Below are positions 1-12,008 of a stretch of 64,000 nt of DNA, piece by piece. The stretch lies in NCBI GenBank assembly GCA_014529385.2, contig CM043957.1:64540003-64604002 (forward strand). The letters run 5' to 3'. Both the position numbers and the translations under genes were made by a program. Position 1 is the stretch's first letter; every line of letters starts with the position of its first letter. The stretch is from Adiantum capillus-veneris (lineage: Eukaryota > Streptophyta > Polypodiopsida > Polypodiales > Pteridaceae). Under the pieces are notes generated by a model. The model ran no database searches. It was not told where the DNA came from and saw nothing but the letters and a program-made list of their open reading frames with translations.

Positions 1-189
1 TTACATGACTATAGTAGTGGCAAAAGTTTTAATATGTATAACATTATGTACATTGTAGCATTTAGTCCCACATAGAAAAAGGCATAAATTTTCATATGGA
101 AATTTTGATTTCACATTATAAGCATGCCACAATATGACATCCACCCCCTCCAAACTTGCACATCCTCCGGTATGTGCCACACATATGTC

Positions 190-1330
190 TTTGTTTAGGA
201 TTGGTCTTCATTTAAGTTAATGTACATTCAATTTCATCATCATTTTCAAAAAACTCTAAGGCATCATCCTCTCTTTCTTCATCCTCATTTATAGAATTTT
301 CATCAAAGCCTTTATTTTGACTTTCTTGTGAAGGAAAGGAATCTATATTGCCTCTTCTTTTGAACATTTTGATTCCTTTTCCTACAATGAGAATCTTCAT
401 TTCTGTCCCATCCACAATGCATGCAAGTTGTAACTTGCATTCTCTTGTACTTGCTTAGCGACATAAGGACCAAACATACTTTTTGAAAGCTTTCTTATTG
501 TCAAATGATGGTTTTCAAGACTATTGTCATGCACTAACATTCAATCACCTTTCTTAATAGCTTTAGATCTTAGCCTATGCCCATTATCAAATCTATCTGA
601 TTATTCTTTAACCTTGCATCTTTTAATCGTGCTCTTGTGATATCAATATTTTGAGGACTTCTTTCTAATTGTTGCATATGCAAAACAAGAATGCCTTCCC
701 TACTCATTCCATCTTCCCAAGGTAATATATTGCATGTAAGAATCACATCGTCAATTGGAATTATAGGATCCTCTCTATACATCATCTCAAAAGACATGTA
801 ACGAATAATTAAGCTATGAGTTTCATGATTAGCCCATAAATCATATGACAATAATCTAGGCCACTCTCCCAGTTTCTCTTTGGAAGCCCCTTAGCCAAAG
901 ATGTGATGCTAGGAGGATTCCCACATTCTAATTTACCATTTCCTTCAGGAAAGTATGAAGTAGTGAGAAAAAGTTTAAGGTCTAACCTAGAGGAAAATTC
1001 CCTAGCTTTGTCAACGTCGAACTCACCCATGTCCACTATTATTCTCAAAAAATTCCATAGCAGCTAACCATATCTTGCGTTACTTTTTGCCTTGGATCAC
1101 AACCTTTATCCTAGTTAGTCAACTCATATAGTAACTATCTCATTTTCCATAAATCCAATGGCATTGTAACCAAATCTAATACCCACATATAGTGCATAGC
1201 CAATGGGTATATAGGATGAAACCCATCACGATGATGCACATCTAAAATACATTTGATAGGGGTTTCCACAAATGGAGAAACATCTTTATACATACCTTTC
1301 CCCAATATCTCTCTTTGATTTTAGTAAATG
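190..1330 (-). pseudogene. decayed Ty3/gypsy integrase remnant
   Basis: Reading the minus strand in several frames gives pieces of a gypsy integrase in the right order: a stretch like DLVTMPLDLWKMR near 1170, then LFLTTSYFPEGNGKLECG with its TSLAKGLPKRNWE continuation (849-1048), then LLSYDLWANHETHS and PIIPIDD (570-870), and a C-terminal part reading RSKAIKKGDWMLV and LSKSMFGPYVAKQ (about 440-580). The order and spacing match the core end and C-terminal domain of integrase. The catalytic triad cannot be followed intact, and several frameshifts and stops show it is dead. No LTR was found at either side. The family call is by eye; the lineage within gypsy is not resolved. Confidence 0.6.
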
Positions 1331-1479
1331 TGGCCCATGCACCTCAGTGCACACACAGTAAAGACTCTCTTGAAACTTTATAATAAGGTACTTTTGAGTG
1401 TCCTTATCATTCACAACCCTGAATGGAATCCCATTTCTTTTTTTTTAATGCTTCCACAAGTATCCATCTTTCTACCTCT

Positions 1480-1915
1480 CTTTCTACACCTAAACTACAA
1501 ACATATATTGGAGCTTCTCACATGGCCCATTAAGACTCAGTGACCACATTTATGGCTAGAGCTTTGGTACTTGAGGCTTTCATTGGCAAGTGATGGTGTC
1601 AATCCCTTTGACACCAAGTCTACATCATGGAGCACTTGGACTCTGGTGATCACCGATTACAATATTCCACAATGGGAGAAAACGAAGAAGGGAATATACT
1701 TATTCCTTTGCTTGTGCCACGGACTTACAAAGTGGAAAATATTGATGTCTAGCTAAATCCCCTCATCAAAGAGTCAGGGGAGTTATTGAAGGGCATCTTC
1801 ATTGTCAATGTCTCACTTCCAAAGGAGAGGTGAGAGGCCATTTTGAGGGGTATCCTTACGTTGACTATGCATGACTATCCTTCTGTGGATCCATATGTTG
1901 GCAACATACACATTA
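1480..1915 (+). pseudogene. CACTA (En/Spm) tnp2 transposase fragment
   Basis: The plus strand encodes a fragment of the tnp2-type transposase of plant CACTA DNA transposons: RLSLASDGVNPFDTKSTSWS, then VITDYNIPQWEKTKKG, VENIDV, LNPLIKESGELLKGIFIVN and TMHDYPSVDPYVGN. These follow the family's usual order (LATDGFNPF, YN.PPW, IDVYL.PL..EL..LW, HD.PAYG). One frameshift near 1710 and two TAG/TGA stops break the frame. Only about 110 of several hundred residues are left, with no terminal CACTA repeats nearby. Its right end abuts the LINE remnant that reads in the opposite direction. Confidence 0.65.
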
Positions 1916-2237
1916 ACAATATGTAGAGGTCCTCATGCCGGGACCATTGTAAAAACAGACCAACGTTGAGAAGGGTGATCAAGAACCCACTGAGGGTTAA
2001 TAGAGTTTTAAATAAAGGTCAGCACCCCAAAGTACACACCTTCACCCCCCCCCCCCCCCCCCCCCCCTAAAAGCAAGAATATCTTTTAAAGTGATAAGTT
2101 TCTCCAGCTCTTTTATGTCGTTATGCTCCTGTATAAGCACTACATCAAGATCTTTTTGCAGAATCCATTTGTTATGCATATATAGCCAGCCTAGTGGGGT
2201 CGTTAAGTCCCTTAGCATTCAAGGTTGCAGAATTCAT
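1890..2237 (-). pseudogene. LINE ORF2 endonuclease start, truncated
   Basis: Minus-strand reading starts MNSATLNAKGLNDPTRLA, like the first strand and helix of the apurinic-type endonuclease of plant L1-like LINEs (N.RGLN...K). It continues with a degraded LQE-like segment, a run of glycines caused by a 23-base C tract, and ends with WVLDHPSQRWSVFTMV and IVNVYVANIW, matching the later core of the same domain. The start overlaps the ORF1 stop as ATGA. No reverse transcriptase follows; the copy ends where the CACTA fragment begins. ORF2 is therefore only a short piece of its usual length of more than 1000 residues. Confidence 0.55.
2045..2067. repeat. poly(C) tract, 23 C
   Basis: An uninterrupted run of 23 C lies in the degraded endonuclease of the LINE remnant; on the LINE sense strand it is poly(G), coding glycine. 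Tract length in such runs is unreliable in sequencing. Confidence 0.9.
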
Positions 2238-3589
2238 GAGGTAGTGTTTATAACAACCTGGGTGCTACCCCCTTCGTTAGAGCTATCATCATTGTCCACC
2301 ATGTTGACCTCAAGATTAATAGCAAGCTCCTCCCGGCTAGGAGGTACTTTTTTAGCGGTATTACAAGCGGCCTCAATAGCAGTCAAAGTGTCAGGTGAAG
2401 GCATGTCATGTAGGATTTCAAAGACATTTGGGATCATGTACCTTGAGAATTGTTGTCGGGGTTTGAAGGATTTCTTGGCCGAGACTGTTTGGAACCCCTC
2501 AGTGTTAATAGGCCTTTTCCCCTTATCCGTGGTTTTATTAATGCCATGGGGATTAGTAGAGGAGGCTGGGCCTTGGTGCCCATTTCCAGATTTTGCATGG
2601 TTCCGTGCATGACTAGGGTTGAATAGAGGTCTCGAGAACCCTTTCACATGAGTAGTTGTGGTACCACGAGAATGAACGTAAGCAGGAGAGACATTTATAG
2701 ATGTCTGATGCACCACAGGACTATTTCCATTACCTGATTGAAGTGTACTAGGAGATTTCCCAAAAATTTGTTTCCTTGGAACCAAGTTATTACTGCGTGG
2801 ATAAAAAGGGAATGAGATCTCCTGAGGACTGAATTACCGTGGGGAAATTTCTAGAGATGTGTCCCAGTTTGTTACAATGAAAACATGTTGTTGCTAGAGA
2901 GCCACATTTAAGATACAGCACCATCCTTCCTACAGACGGGATGTTGATGTCTGTAGTCTATCGAAAGGGGTTTTTGTTCTACAGTAGGCATGCTTTGTTT
3001 CGGTTGGGATAGTTAATAGTGGGAGCATATAAGAATTGGCCCAATGTGGTAGTGATATCCTTAATGCATGACCACATAAAGGATAGTAGGTCTATGTACT
3101 CTTCCCACACAAGACATTGAGAGGGCAATGCATCCTTAATCATTTTAACAGGTTCGAGTCAAGCACATGCACAACCGCCCCAAACACTATAATAGTAGGT
3201 TTCGACAAGAATGCAGCGTGATCTTGAGGCTTCAGAAACAGGACCTCAAAAATTCCCTACCCCGCATAAAATATTTTATCTATAACATGAGCACCAAAGC
3301 CCTTATCAATGGCCTCTTCAATATCATTACTTTGGGGCAATTGACCAGTAAAGAAAAGAACAACCGCTATGGCTTTGTAAACAGAGATCTGTTGCTAGAT
3401 CATTTCGGAATTCAGAGAAACTCGTTGATCCCCTTTAATTTGAGGGTCTTTGGTGGTGGAATCTTGTAAAATAACAGACAAGGCTGACGCATCATAGGAT
3501 GGGATATTATCCAGCTGCTCATAAACTAGGCTCTATACTTCTTCCCTAGGGTCTACTCTAAAGGCCAAAGGTAATGCAGAAGAGTCCAT
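2234..3589 (-). pseudogene. LINE ORF1 (DUF4283-like RNA-binding protein with zinc knuckle)
   Basis: ORF1 of a plant L1-like LINE. It starts MDSSALPLAFRVDPRE at 3589 and runs through a DUF4283-type domain (WEEYIDLLSFMWSCIKDI, then LGQFLYAPT, then INIPSVGRMVLYLK) to a zinc knuckle, CFHCNKLGHISRNFP, in which the fourth ligand is Asn instead of Cys. A basic, Ser/Pro-rich tail follows (2234-2785) and the stop overlaps the ORF2 start as ATGA. At least five in-frame stops, plus frame changes, lie between 2790 and 3540, so the copy is dead. In the family this protein coats the LINE RNA and escorts it during target-primed reverse transcription. Confidence 0.6.
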
Positions 3590-3761
3590 AATAAAAAAAA
3601 AATGAAGGACCTGATTATGCAGAAGGTGAACGTCGAGGAAGGGTTGAGGCTACGCGTCTGAGTAGGTAGTGCTCGTTCACCCCGCTTATAAGAATCTAGA
3701 GCAAGCCGATGCAAAGTAGGATCGGGCGCGTCACTGAAACCCTAAGGGGGTGTGTTCGCTG

Positions 3762-3762
<1 letters not shown>

Positions 3763-3808
<46 letters not shown>
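3763..3808. repeat. (CT)n microsatellite
   Basis: A perfect (CT)23 tract lies just upstream of the LINE 5' end (LINE on the minus strand). Confidence 0.95.
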
Positions 3809-3812
<4 letters not shown>

Positions 3813-4172
3813 CGTTGCATGCAATAGTGGAACCTAGTAAAATAAACAGAGATTTTTAATTAAAATTTAACCTTTTGAGGACATGAGCACTGCTTTGTGA
3901 GTCTATTTGGAGCTGTCAAACAAACACGGTAGTAGCTAACGGAGACATGGGCACACAAGCATTTCCATAATGTTCAAATTTCAAAAAATTCAATTTTTTA
4001 ACGACCCTACACGTGACGGATTACTCTTGTGAGCAGCTGACGATAGCGGGTTTTGGGGGGTTCGACCAAGAACTCCTAACCCCCTCTTGCGTCAGGGCTT
4101 TCTTAGTAATGTGAGAGGAGTAGAATATGGGGTAGTAGTGGCGAAGGATATAAGTAGTGTGTGTGCATTTAT
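3809..4172. other. left flank of the copia insertion; no gene seen
   Basis: There is no convincing ORF here. Before the copia element inserted, this stretch was joined directly to 21651, so it is the distal upstream region of the small secreted-protein gene at 21907. The last five bases, TTTAT, are the copia target-site duplication. Confidence 0.5.
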
Positions 4173-4399
4173 TGTTGGAATTAGGGTTGCAAAGAAACAC
4201 ACACAGCTTGGAGAAGACGAAGGAAGCTCAAGGCACACAATAGAGAGTGTGTTACTTAGTGTGCAATGGAAAGATAGGTAGCCCTAGAGTGATGGGCGTA
4301 TATACAATGCACAGGGGAAAAAGCCTCCTAAAGAGGGAAAAAATGCCCCGGTAGTCCTAGTGTGTTCACACACATCACTACCATATGTATATGGTAACA
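4173..4399 (-). repeat. copia 3' LTR (227 bp)
   Basis: On the plus strand it runs from TGTTGGAATTAGGG to ATGTATATGGTAACA. It is nearly identical to 9054-9269 plus 21636-21650; the differences are scattered single bases. Confidence 0.93.
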
Positions 4400-4412
4400 A
4401 ATCCCCCCTGGA
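4400..4412 (-). other. copia polypurine tract
   Basis: On the minus strand, CCAGGGGGGATT lies directly beside the 3' LTR; this is the expected place and composition for the plus-strand primer. Confidence 0.8.
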
Positions 4413-4474
4413 GTGATGCGGTGAACGAGAGCTGGCACATGAGTAAAGGGAAGTGCCATGTCCTGAGGACAGGA

Positions 4475-6202
4475 TCAGTCCACAAAGGGGAGTAAGCCCA
4501 AAGCTTTGCAGAAAGCTTCAAGCTTCTCACGAGACAATGCCTTTGTGAAAATATCTGCAAGGTTGTCTTGTGTTGGCACATAAGCCAAGCTGATCTCTCC
4601 TGCTGAGAGCCTCTCCCTGACATAGTGGTAATGCACCTCAATGTGCTTTGTGCGAGCATGAAAAACTGGGTTCCTCGCAACTGCCAATGCGCTGTGACTG
4701 ACAGTGTAGATAGTGTTGGCAGTGTCTTGTCCAACACCCAAATCAGCCATAAGGCGTCTGAGCCATACACACTCAACCGTAGCTGTGAAGACTGCCCTGT
4801 ACTCAACCTCACAACTCGAAGTGGCCACAATAGGTTGCTTCTTGCTCAACCATGATATACATGAACTGCGAAGCATGAAACAAAAACCACTTGTGGACAC
4901 TCGCGTGTCAAAACAACCAGCCCAATTTGAGTCCGAAAAAGCATGTAAGTCTTGCGGCAATGATCCCCCCTTGGGATAAAACAAGCCAGGATGTAAAGTG
5001 CCACTAAGGTAGCGGAAAATCCTCTTGACAGCCTGCCAATGCTTAGACCCTGGGCTATGCATAAATCTGCTGACCTGTGAGACTGCAAACTAAATATCTG
5101 GCCTCGTGTTGCATACATAAATGTGGTAGCCAACAACAGTTTGGTAAAGAGTGACATCAGCAGGATCACCAGCATAATGTAGACTCAACTTCAAACCTGT
5201 TTCCATGGGAGTGGCAATAGGTTTGCAATCCTCAAGTCCAAACTTACATAGCAATGTCTCTATGTAACTTTTCTGACACAAGGAAATACCACCATCACAC
5301 TGCTTAAACTGTATACCCAAATAATGATGCAACATCCCCAAATATTTCATCTTGAAAGTAGCATTCAAATCAGCCTTAAATTCAGCAATATGTCTCTCAT
5401 TTGGTACAGTGATCAGTAAATCATTAACATAAAGAACCACAATGAGAAGTACATCACCCTCATGCTTTGCATACAATGTGCTTTCTGTTGGACTGTTACG
5501 AAAGCCTTGTTTGACCAAATGAGTGTCAGCTTTCTCATACCAAGCACGAGGAGATTGCTTCAACCCATACAAAGCCTTGTTACATTTGCACACTTTGTCC
5601 TCTTGTTCTTTTATGACAAAACCGCGAGGCTGCGTTACATAAACTTCCTCAAATATGTCACCATTCAAGAAAGCAGTAACAATGTCTGATTGATGTACAT
5701 CCCAACCAAAATGAGCTGCCAATGAACATAGAAAACGCACAGTAGTCATACGAAAAGTGGAAGCAAAAGTCTCTTCATAATCTATGCCTTTTTGCTGTGC
5801 ATAACCCTTTGCAACAAGTCGAGCCTTATGGCGATCGATCTCACCATCCGGCTTGCGTTTCAACTTGTAAACCCACTTCGTACCAATGGCCTTCTTGCCA
5901 GGAGGAAAATCACATAAAGTCCATGTGTCATTTTCTATAAGTGCATCATATTCTGATTGCATGGTAGCCATCCAATTTTCTGAATTTTGTGCTTCATCAA
6001 AATTCAGAGGCTCCTCAACATCATGTAAGCTAGACAAAGCCAAAGCATAACAATCTGATGCATATGATGCATGGCGAGAGCCTGAATGAGTACGACTAGA
6101 CAAAGGCGCATCCAATTTACTGTCACGCAAAGTGTGCACAAGCCATTTTGGCATACCTCTAGCCTGCTCATTTTCTTTCCTCATCAAGTACATCATGTAC
6201 AT
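4475..6202 (-). pseudogene. copia reverse transcriptase and RNase H
   Basis: The reverse transcriptase carries NWMATMQSEYDALIENDTW, GTKWVYKLKRKPDGEIDRHK, VHQSDIVTAFLNGD, ALYGLKQSPRAWY and LYVNDLLITV. The last should be YVDD; the first catalytic Asp is Asn, a change one G-to-A transition explains, so the enzyme should be inactive. RNase H follows (SDSNWAGCFDTRVSTSGFC, SCEVEYRAV, YVPTQDNLADIFTKAL). One in-frame TAG lies after RPDI near 5090. The C-terminus ends about 60 bp before the polypurine tract, as usual. Confidence 0.9.
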
Positions 6203-7730
6203 CTACATCAGTAATAGGCTGATCTACAACATTTTCAAAAACCCCCATAGGCTGTACATTTGCCTCATTGGAACTTACATTCGTATTTCCACCACTGAAA
6301 AGAGGCAACAAAGTGTCATAAATGTCCTGTGAGCTTACATTACTGTCTCTAGTACATGACATCAAGGGCTGAACAAAATCTTCCACAAACACTACATCCC
6401 GTGAAACCAGAATACGTTTTGTTTGTGGATGATACAACCTATAACCTTTTCTTTCAGCACTGTAACCAACAAAAATACATTTGACAGCCTTATCATCCAA
6501 TTTTCTGCACTGTACTTGTGGCACCAAAGCATATGCCAAACAGCCAAAAACACGCATGTGCTCAATAGAAGTTTTTCTATCATGCCATGCTTCATATGGA
6601 GTAATAGACTCCAAAGCTTTCGTAGGACACCTGTTAAGTACATAAGTGGCACACATAATGACCTCAAGCCAAAAAGAATGCGGCAAAGCTTGACTTTTGA
6701 CCATACATCGTGCCATTTCCGTCAATGAACTGTTTTTCCTCTCAGCAACACCATTTTGCTGAGGTGTATAAGGCACTGTACATTGGTGTTTTATCCCACG
6801 ACTAGCCAGAAATGCATTAAATTCATGAGACATATACTCCCCCCGTTCTGATTTGCCCATAGTACATTTCGAGACATTTTCAGCCATAGCCAGAAATTGT
6901 TTGAAGCACATAAAAACTTCGGACTTCACTTTAAGCGGAAATACCCATGCATGCCTGGAGTAATCATCAATGAAAGTCACGAAGTACAGGTAATTGCCCA
7001 AGGACGGAGTTTGCATGGGCCCACAAAAATCACTATGCACAAGCTGCAACCTACATGTGGCCCGAACTGAACCATCCTTTGGAAACTTAGAACACTGCAT
7101 CTTACCCAAAATACAGCCTTCACAAACATGTGTGACAGGTGCTTCAAGAGGTGGAAAACAAGCAACCATATCAAATTTCTGCAAACGCAGCAAACTGGCA
7201 AAATTTAGATGATCAAAACATGCATGCCAAAGTTTTGTATCTGAAATAGCCCTTGAATCTGCAAAAACATTTGCAAAATTTTTTCCACACTTGTCATACA
7301 AAGTGAGCTTATACAAAGCACGGCACAAAAGCCCAGATGCAACAATTTCATCACCAAAACTGAGATCATGAACTGTACATTTGTCATCCACAAATTTGAC
7401 TACAAGTCCAAGTCTAGCAAGTGCGGATACAGACACGAGATTCTTCTTGATCCCAGGTACATAAAGTGCATCAACAAGTGTGAAGGAACTGCCATTAGCA
7501 GAAGTGAGCACAATCTTTCCAACTCCCTGAACTGGATAAGAGGCGTTGTTGGCACAAGTGACTGAATTCCCATGAGGGACAGACTCAAGAGAGGTAAACA
7601 ATTCACGATGTGAGTTAATGTGCTTTGTAGCACCACTGTCAAAATACCACTGACAAGCATGCATCATGGACAGTAGGATTGTAAGTGCACTCTGCGCTAA
7701 AAGCCCATTCTGCATCAACATCAGCAACAC
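6168..7730 (-). pseudogene. copia protease and integrase
   Basis: The segment opens with the aspartic protease motif WYFDSGATKHIN, continues through the pre-integrase zinc finger (HACFDHLNF then CEGCILGK), and the integrase core with LVHSDFCGPM, FIDDYSRHAWVF and NGVAERKNSSLTEMAR, the last holding the catalytic Glu. The C-terminal part includes YEAWHDRKTSIEHMRVFGC. The reading frame is joined to Gag by a frameshift near 7660 and breaks again at an A-run near 6170 (EERK then stop), where the reverse-transcriptase frame takes over. Domain order protease, integrase, reverse transcriptase identifies copia rather than gypsy. Confidence 0.88.
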
Positions 7731-8727
7731 AGTCTCCTTTCATAGAAGACTCAACAATGGTTGCATTTGTAGTGGAAACAGCATTTGCAGTGGAACCACC
7801 CTCTTTCTTCTTAGCCTCTTTGGCCTTCAACGTAGGACACGACTTGATCAAGTGATCATTGGCTTTACAATAATGGCAACGCATCTTCTTTTTGCCCTTC
7901 TCACCAGAATTGCCAGACGAAGTACTGCCAGCAAAAGCATTAGGAACAAAATTTTTGCCACTTGCAGCAGAACCATAAGAAGTGGCTGCATTACTGTTAC
8001 CACCCTTTCTTTGAGAAGCAATAAAAGCCTATTCAACTGCATGCTGCCTAGTCCTGTTTTTTCTAGAAAGTGACTCTTGCAACAGCAATGTGCATAATGC
8101 ATCAAACTTGACAACTTCAGGATTTCCTTGGGTCATTAGTCTCCAAGTACTAGCAAAAGTCTGGTAGGAATCTGGTAAGGCATCAAGAACAGTCTGCACA
8201 AGGGAACTGTCTGAAATGACTTCACCTGCATAAATAAGCTGCTCATTGATATCCTCGACACTAGCAAGGAAAGTGTCCATATCATCTTCCTCATGCATAA
8301 TCTTCGACTCCAACTCTTTACGCAGCAAAGCAATTTTAGCCTCATTGCGGCTTGCATAAAGACCTGCTAAAATATCCCAAGCCTGTTTTGCAGATTTTGC
8401 TGAACGGATGTGAGGAACAATGGTGCGCTTCACAGACAACGCAATCAATGCATGAGCCTACGCATCCTTAACATCCCAACGAGCCTGTTCTGCCGTAGGC
8501 AAAACAACTCTAACAGCTGCAATCCTTGCAGCAAGACCTGCAACATCCTCAACATCGCCTACATCATCAAAACCAAGACGTACATCAATGCCCTGCACAA
8601 TGTTCCAGACACCCTTTGACACAAGAACATGTTGCATCATATAAGCCCACATACGGTAGTTGTCCCCATCCAACCTGTCCTCAGCATCAAACATCTTGAA
8701 CACATCTGTGTTGTTGTTGTCAGCCAT
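7639..8727 (-). pseudogene. copia Gag
   Basis: The capsid protein starts MADNNNTDVFKMFDAED at 8727 and has the DRLDGDNYRMWAYMM segment typical of copia Gag, followed by a UBN2/Retrotran_gag-like region (AKQAWDILAGLYASRN, 8300-8400) and a zinc knuckle CHYCKANDHLIKSC (CX2CX4HX4C) near 7880. Two in-frame TAG codons (8455-8457 and 8026-8028) stand where CAG (Gln) would fit, and the frame is lost around 7660 just before the protease. Otherwise it is full length. The role is particle assembly and RNA packaging. Confidence 0.85.
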
Positions 8728-9039
8728 GGTAAATGTTGCACCTGATGTGAAAAATGCTCAAAAATAGGAGAAACAGAGCGGGAACAACCTGTGCTATATA
8801 GCACGAACCGTAGAAGACTATAAGACACCTGTAATGCAGGAAAAGAACTGACAGAAATTCTGCACAAAATGACAAAATAGCCTGTGCAGTATTGCCTATA
8901 GTGGAAACGGAGGCCGAAATGAGCCCAAATCAAAATTCTAATCAGACCTGCGAATGCTCTCCAAAGCTCACTGAAATCGAAGAAAGTGAGCAGGCGTGTG
9001 CTGGAGCAGCTGGCGACTAAGCACGGGAGGACGTGACCT
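8728..9039 (-). other. copia 5' leader
   Basis: This is the untranslated leader between the primer-binding site and the Gag start. No supported ORF was found. Confidence 0.6.
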
Positions 9040-9051
9040 GCTCTGATACCA
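9040..9051 (-). other. copia primer-binding site (initiator tRNA-Met type)
   Basis: On the minus strand, TGGTATCAGAGC begins two bases inside the 5' LTR. This is the classic plant copia site complementary to the 3' end of initiator tRNA-Met, where minus-strand DNA synthesis starts. Confidence 0.9.
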
Positions 9052-9053
9052 AT

Positions 9054-9269
9054 TGTTGGAATTAGGGTTGCAAAGAAACACACACAGCTTGGAGAAGACG
9101 AAGGAAGCTCAAGGCACACAATAGAGAGTGTGTTACTTAGTGTGTAATGGAAAGATAGATAGCCCTAGAGTGATGGGCATATATACAATGCACGGGGGAA
9201 AAAACCTCCTAAAGAGGGAAAAAATGCCCCGGCGGTCCTAGTGTGTTCACACACATCACTACCACATGT
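9054..9269 (-). repeat. copia 5' LTR, first part (split)
   Basis: This carries 216 bases of the LTR. The missing end reappears at 21636-21650, directly after gypsy-1, and completes the LTR exactly as in the other copy. Confidence 0.93.
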
Positions 9270-9530
9270 TGAGGCGGTCCGGGGCGGGCAACAAGAAGAG
9301 TGGCCTCTAGACACCCTTCAAGGCTCCCGTGCTGCTCAATGGGGCTGGGGCACAACACAACACAAACCAAAACAACAAACCCACCGCCAAATCCCAACTA
9401 CACAAGGGGCACCACCTAGTTTAAGAGCGAACTAGGACGCAAAAGAGGAGAATCGTTAGAGCAACCCACAAACAAGCAAGGAATTACACTAACCCTAACA
9501 CCAATGGAATACTCTCACACACTAAAACAC

Positions 9531-9583
<53 letters not shown>

Positions 9584-11752
9584 TGCTCGGGCTGCTTTGA
9601 AACGTATCGGCGATGATCAAGCAAACACAACTATATATTTAAGAAAGAGAGAGAAAGGGGGAGGGGGTGCTTGTTGCATTAATACCTTCTTACAAATCTG
9701 TCATGACAAATCAAAGTGAGATTAGTACTTGTTCAACATAGCTTGCGTAAATTTCACCACAACACATCACTAGAAAAGCCACCCCAATCACTGTCTTAAG
9801 GCCAGGGGAGTCCTCTCCACCCTGTCGCCCTCTTACAGTATGTGGGATTTATGGCTAGATTGATGACAACACCAGAGACAAGCTATCAAGAACTTAACCA
9901 AAAAAAAACACCAAGACACTTACACATCATTGTTGTCCATTACTTCACGTTGGAAGGGAGACAAAGTATCCAAGCTTAGTCCAAATCCACCCTCCTTGAT
10001 TCAGTGAATGTTGGGCTTACACTAGTAGGAGAAATGATAGATTTCCTACTCTCAATTGAATGATCACTCTCTCTCTTACAATGGCATAGATTTCCCTTGC
10101 TAATCCCCTATTACAACACATGCACATGCATAAGACAATGAGCTTCCACTCAAGAGCTCCTTCTAGAGAGGTTGAGATTGGCTTCTCAAGCTATAGCATA
10201 GTGCTCTTGCTTATGGCTTCCCCCTTTTATGCTAGCTACACCCTCCTTTTATAGCAATTTTGAAGGCTAGGGTTACTCCTCTAACCATGGTTGGGTAAGA
10301 TTTTCAGCAATTTATCTAATTTCTTTTGCTTGGAATTATCAAGAAGTTGGTGGGGAAAGAGAGAGGAGAGAAATGGAGGTGATAGGACTTTTCATAGTGG
10401 GTTAGTGTTAGTAGAGTTAGTATTAATTTACAAATGGAATTGGATATTTACAATGGGAGTATCCATGTAGGATACAAATAAGGAAGAAAAACTCTTAAGA
10501 GGTAAGAAAAGGTGGATTTCTTACAAGGTTGATGCTCCAAGTGTCTTGAGTAGGGCCAATTTTGACGCTTGTTGACGGTCCACTAGCTTTGACGGTACAT
10601 TTTTTCTCCACTCTTGACCTTCCTTGAGAGACAAGGTAATTGAAGCTGAGTAATCAACCACCATGATGCTGTCTTTTAAGAGAAGAGGCTGAATTTTGTG
10701 GTTTTTTGATAGATATGGGTAATTTGGAGGAGGAAAAATGAGACTAGGTGGTCAATTTTGGAATGGAATTGTGTGTGGGAGGTATGAGTTCACCATGGTT
10801 TCTCTTATTCTTCAAGGTTGAGGATAAGGTGAGTAGTGTGCAAAGAGGAGTGGTGAGAGAGATGGGGATGATGAGTGGAGAAGTGTGTGTGAAAGAGGAA
10901 AATGATAAAGTGGAAGAGAGAGTGTGGCTGCATAGCATGGGAAAACTGGGGTCCACTAAAAAAATCATAGCTCACAGCGAATAGCTCCAAAAATCATGAA
11001 ATAATTTGGGGTGATTATTCCAAGCGTGGGCTACAGTTTCTCTTTTGACCACTGCTCCAAATTCGGAGTGGAGATAGGTGCCAAAATTCTCACCAAAAAG
11101 CCTGTTTTTTATGCTTGCAAAAGTCTTTTAGTGGTCCCCTCCTTTGTTCAATTTGTACAATGCATCCAAGAGTGAGCCCCTCCTTTGTCATATTATAATA
11201 CAAAGCATTCAAGTTGCCCTTGACCCATGCATGGAGGAGGATTATTGGTGAAATAAGAAATATATACATGGTGGGACTAGTGTATGGACTATTCATGGAC
11301 TTTAGCTCAATGAGCACATGGTGTTAGAATAATGAGTAAAAATAATAATAAAAATATGGAGGAGTTATGGATATGGAAAGATATTGGAATCATATGATAT
11401 GGTCCCTCCTTGAATTATTTTGGGTGAAAGAGGAAAATGTATGCAAGTAAATAATATAATAAAAGTAACCAATGAGTAGAAATCAATTTTTTGTTTTCAC
11501 GAGGGTGAGGGTGAAAATGTGGGAGTGATTTGTATAAAGGAAAAATATGAGGTTAGAGTATGTACATATTGGCAAAAAAATAAGATTATGGTGTAAGAGG
11601 ATGAAAGAAGGTGTACATAGGTTTAATAAAACACACACCTAAGTAGAAATATTTAAATAAAATACCAAAATAATTATAAAAAATCCCTATATTTAGGCCA
11701 TATATACAATGAAATATTTACACACAAAGAGGTCATAATATACTTTTATTTT

Positions 11753-11789
<37 letters not shown>

Positions 11790-11980
11790 TTATTTTTTTT
11801 GGCTCACCTAACCCAGTGACTAGCTAGCTGAGGGTTTTTAAGAAGATATGGGAAAAGTCCCATGACTCACGCACGCCTATGTACAGTGAAATGGTAGGGA
11901 TAGCCACAGTGTTTGGGTGATTTTGGTAGGGTGAGGTAACTCACTATGGCAATTACAAAGAGCCGAAAAAACGGCTATCA
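9270..11980 (-). repeat. gypsy-1 3' LTR (2711 bp)
   Basis: It runs from TGAGGCGGTCCGGGGC to AACGGCTATCA on the plus strand and matches 18953-21635. It has a longer GA tract (about 9533-9580) and a longer TTA tract (about 11759-11789) than its partner; these tracts cause most of the 28-bp length difference. Small open frames near 10.75-11.3 kb are conserved only because the LTRs are duplicates; no gene is supported inside. Confidence 0.93.
9533..9580. repeat. (GA)n microsatellite in gypsy-1 LTR
   Basis: A GA/AG run with one ATAG interruption, shorter at the same place in the other LTR (about 19213-19243). The two LTRs were identical at insertion, so the difference arose afterwards. Confidence 0.85.
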
Positions 11981-11996
11981 TTAGCCCTCCCCCTGG
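11981..11996 (-). other. gypsy-1 polypurine tract
   Basis: CCAGGGGGAGGGCTAA on the minus strand directly precedes the 3' LTR. Gypsy-2 has a very similar tract, which links the two families. Confidence 0.85.
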
Positions 11997-12008
11997 ATGA
12001 TGGTATAT

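Noticed and set aside
10744-11317. Open frames on both strands repeated at 20408-20981
   Set aside because: They are duplicated because both LTRs of gypsy-1 carry them. They lie on both strands over the same bases and show no protein features.
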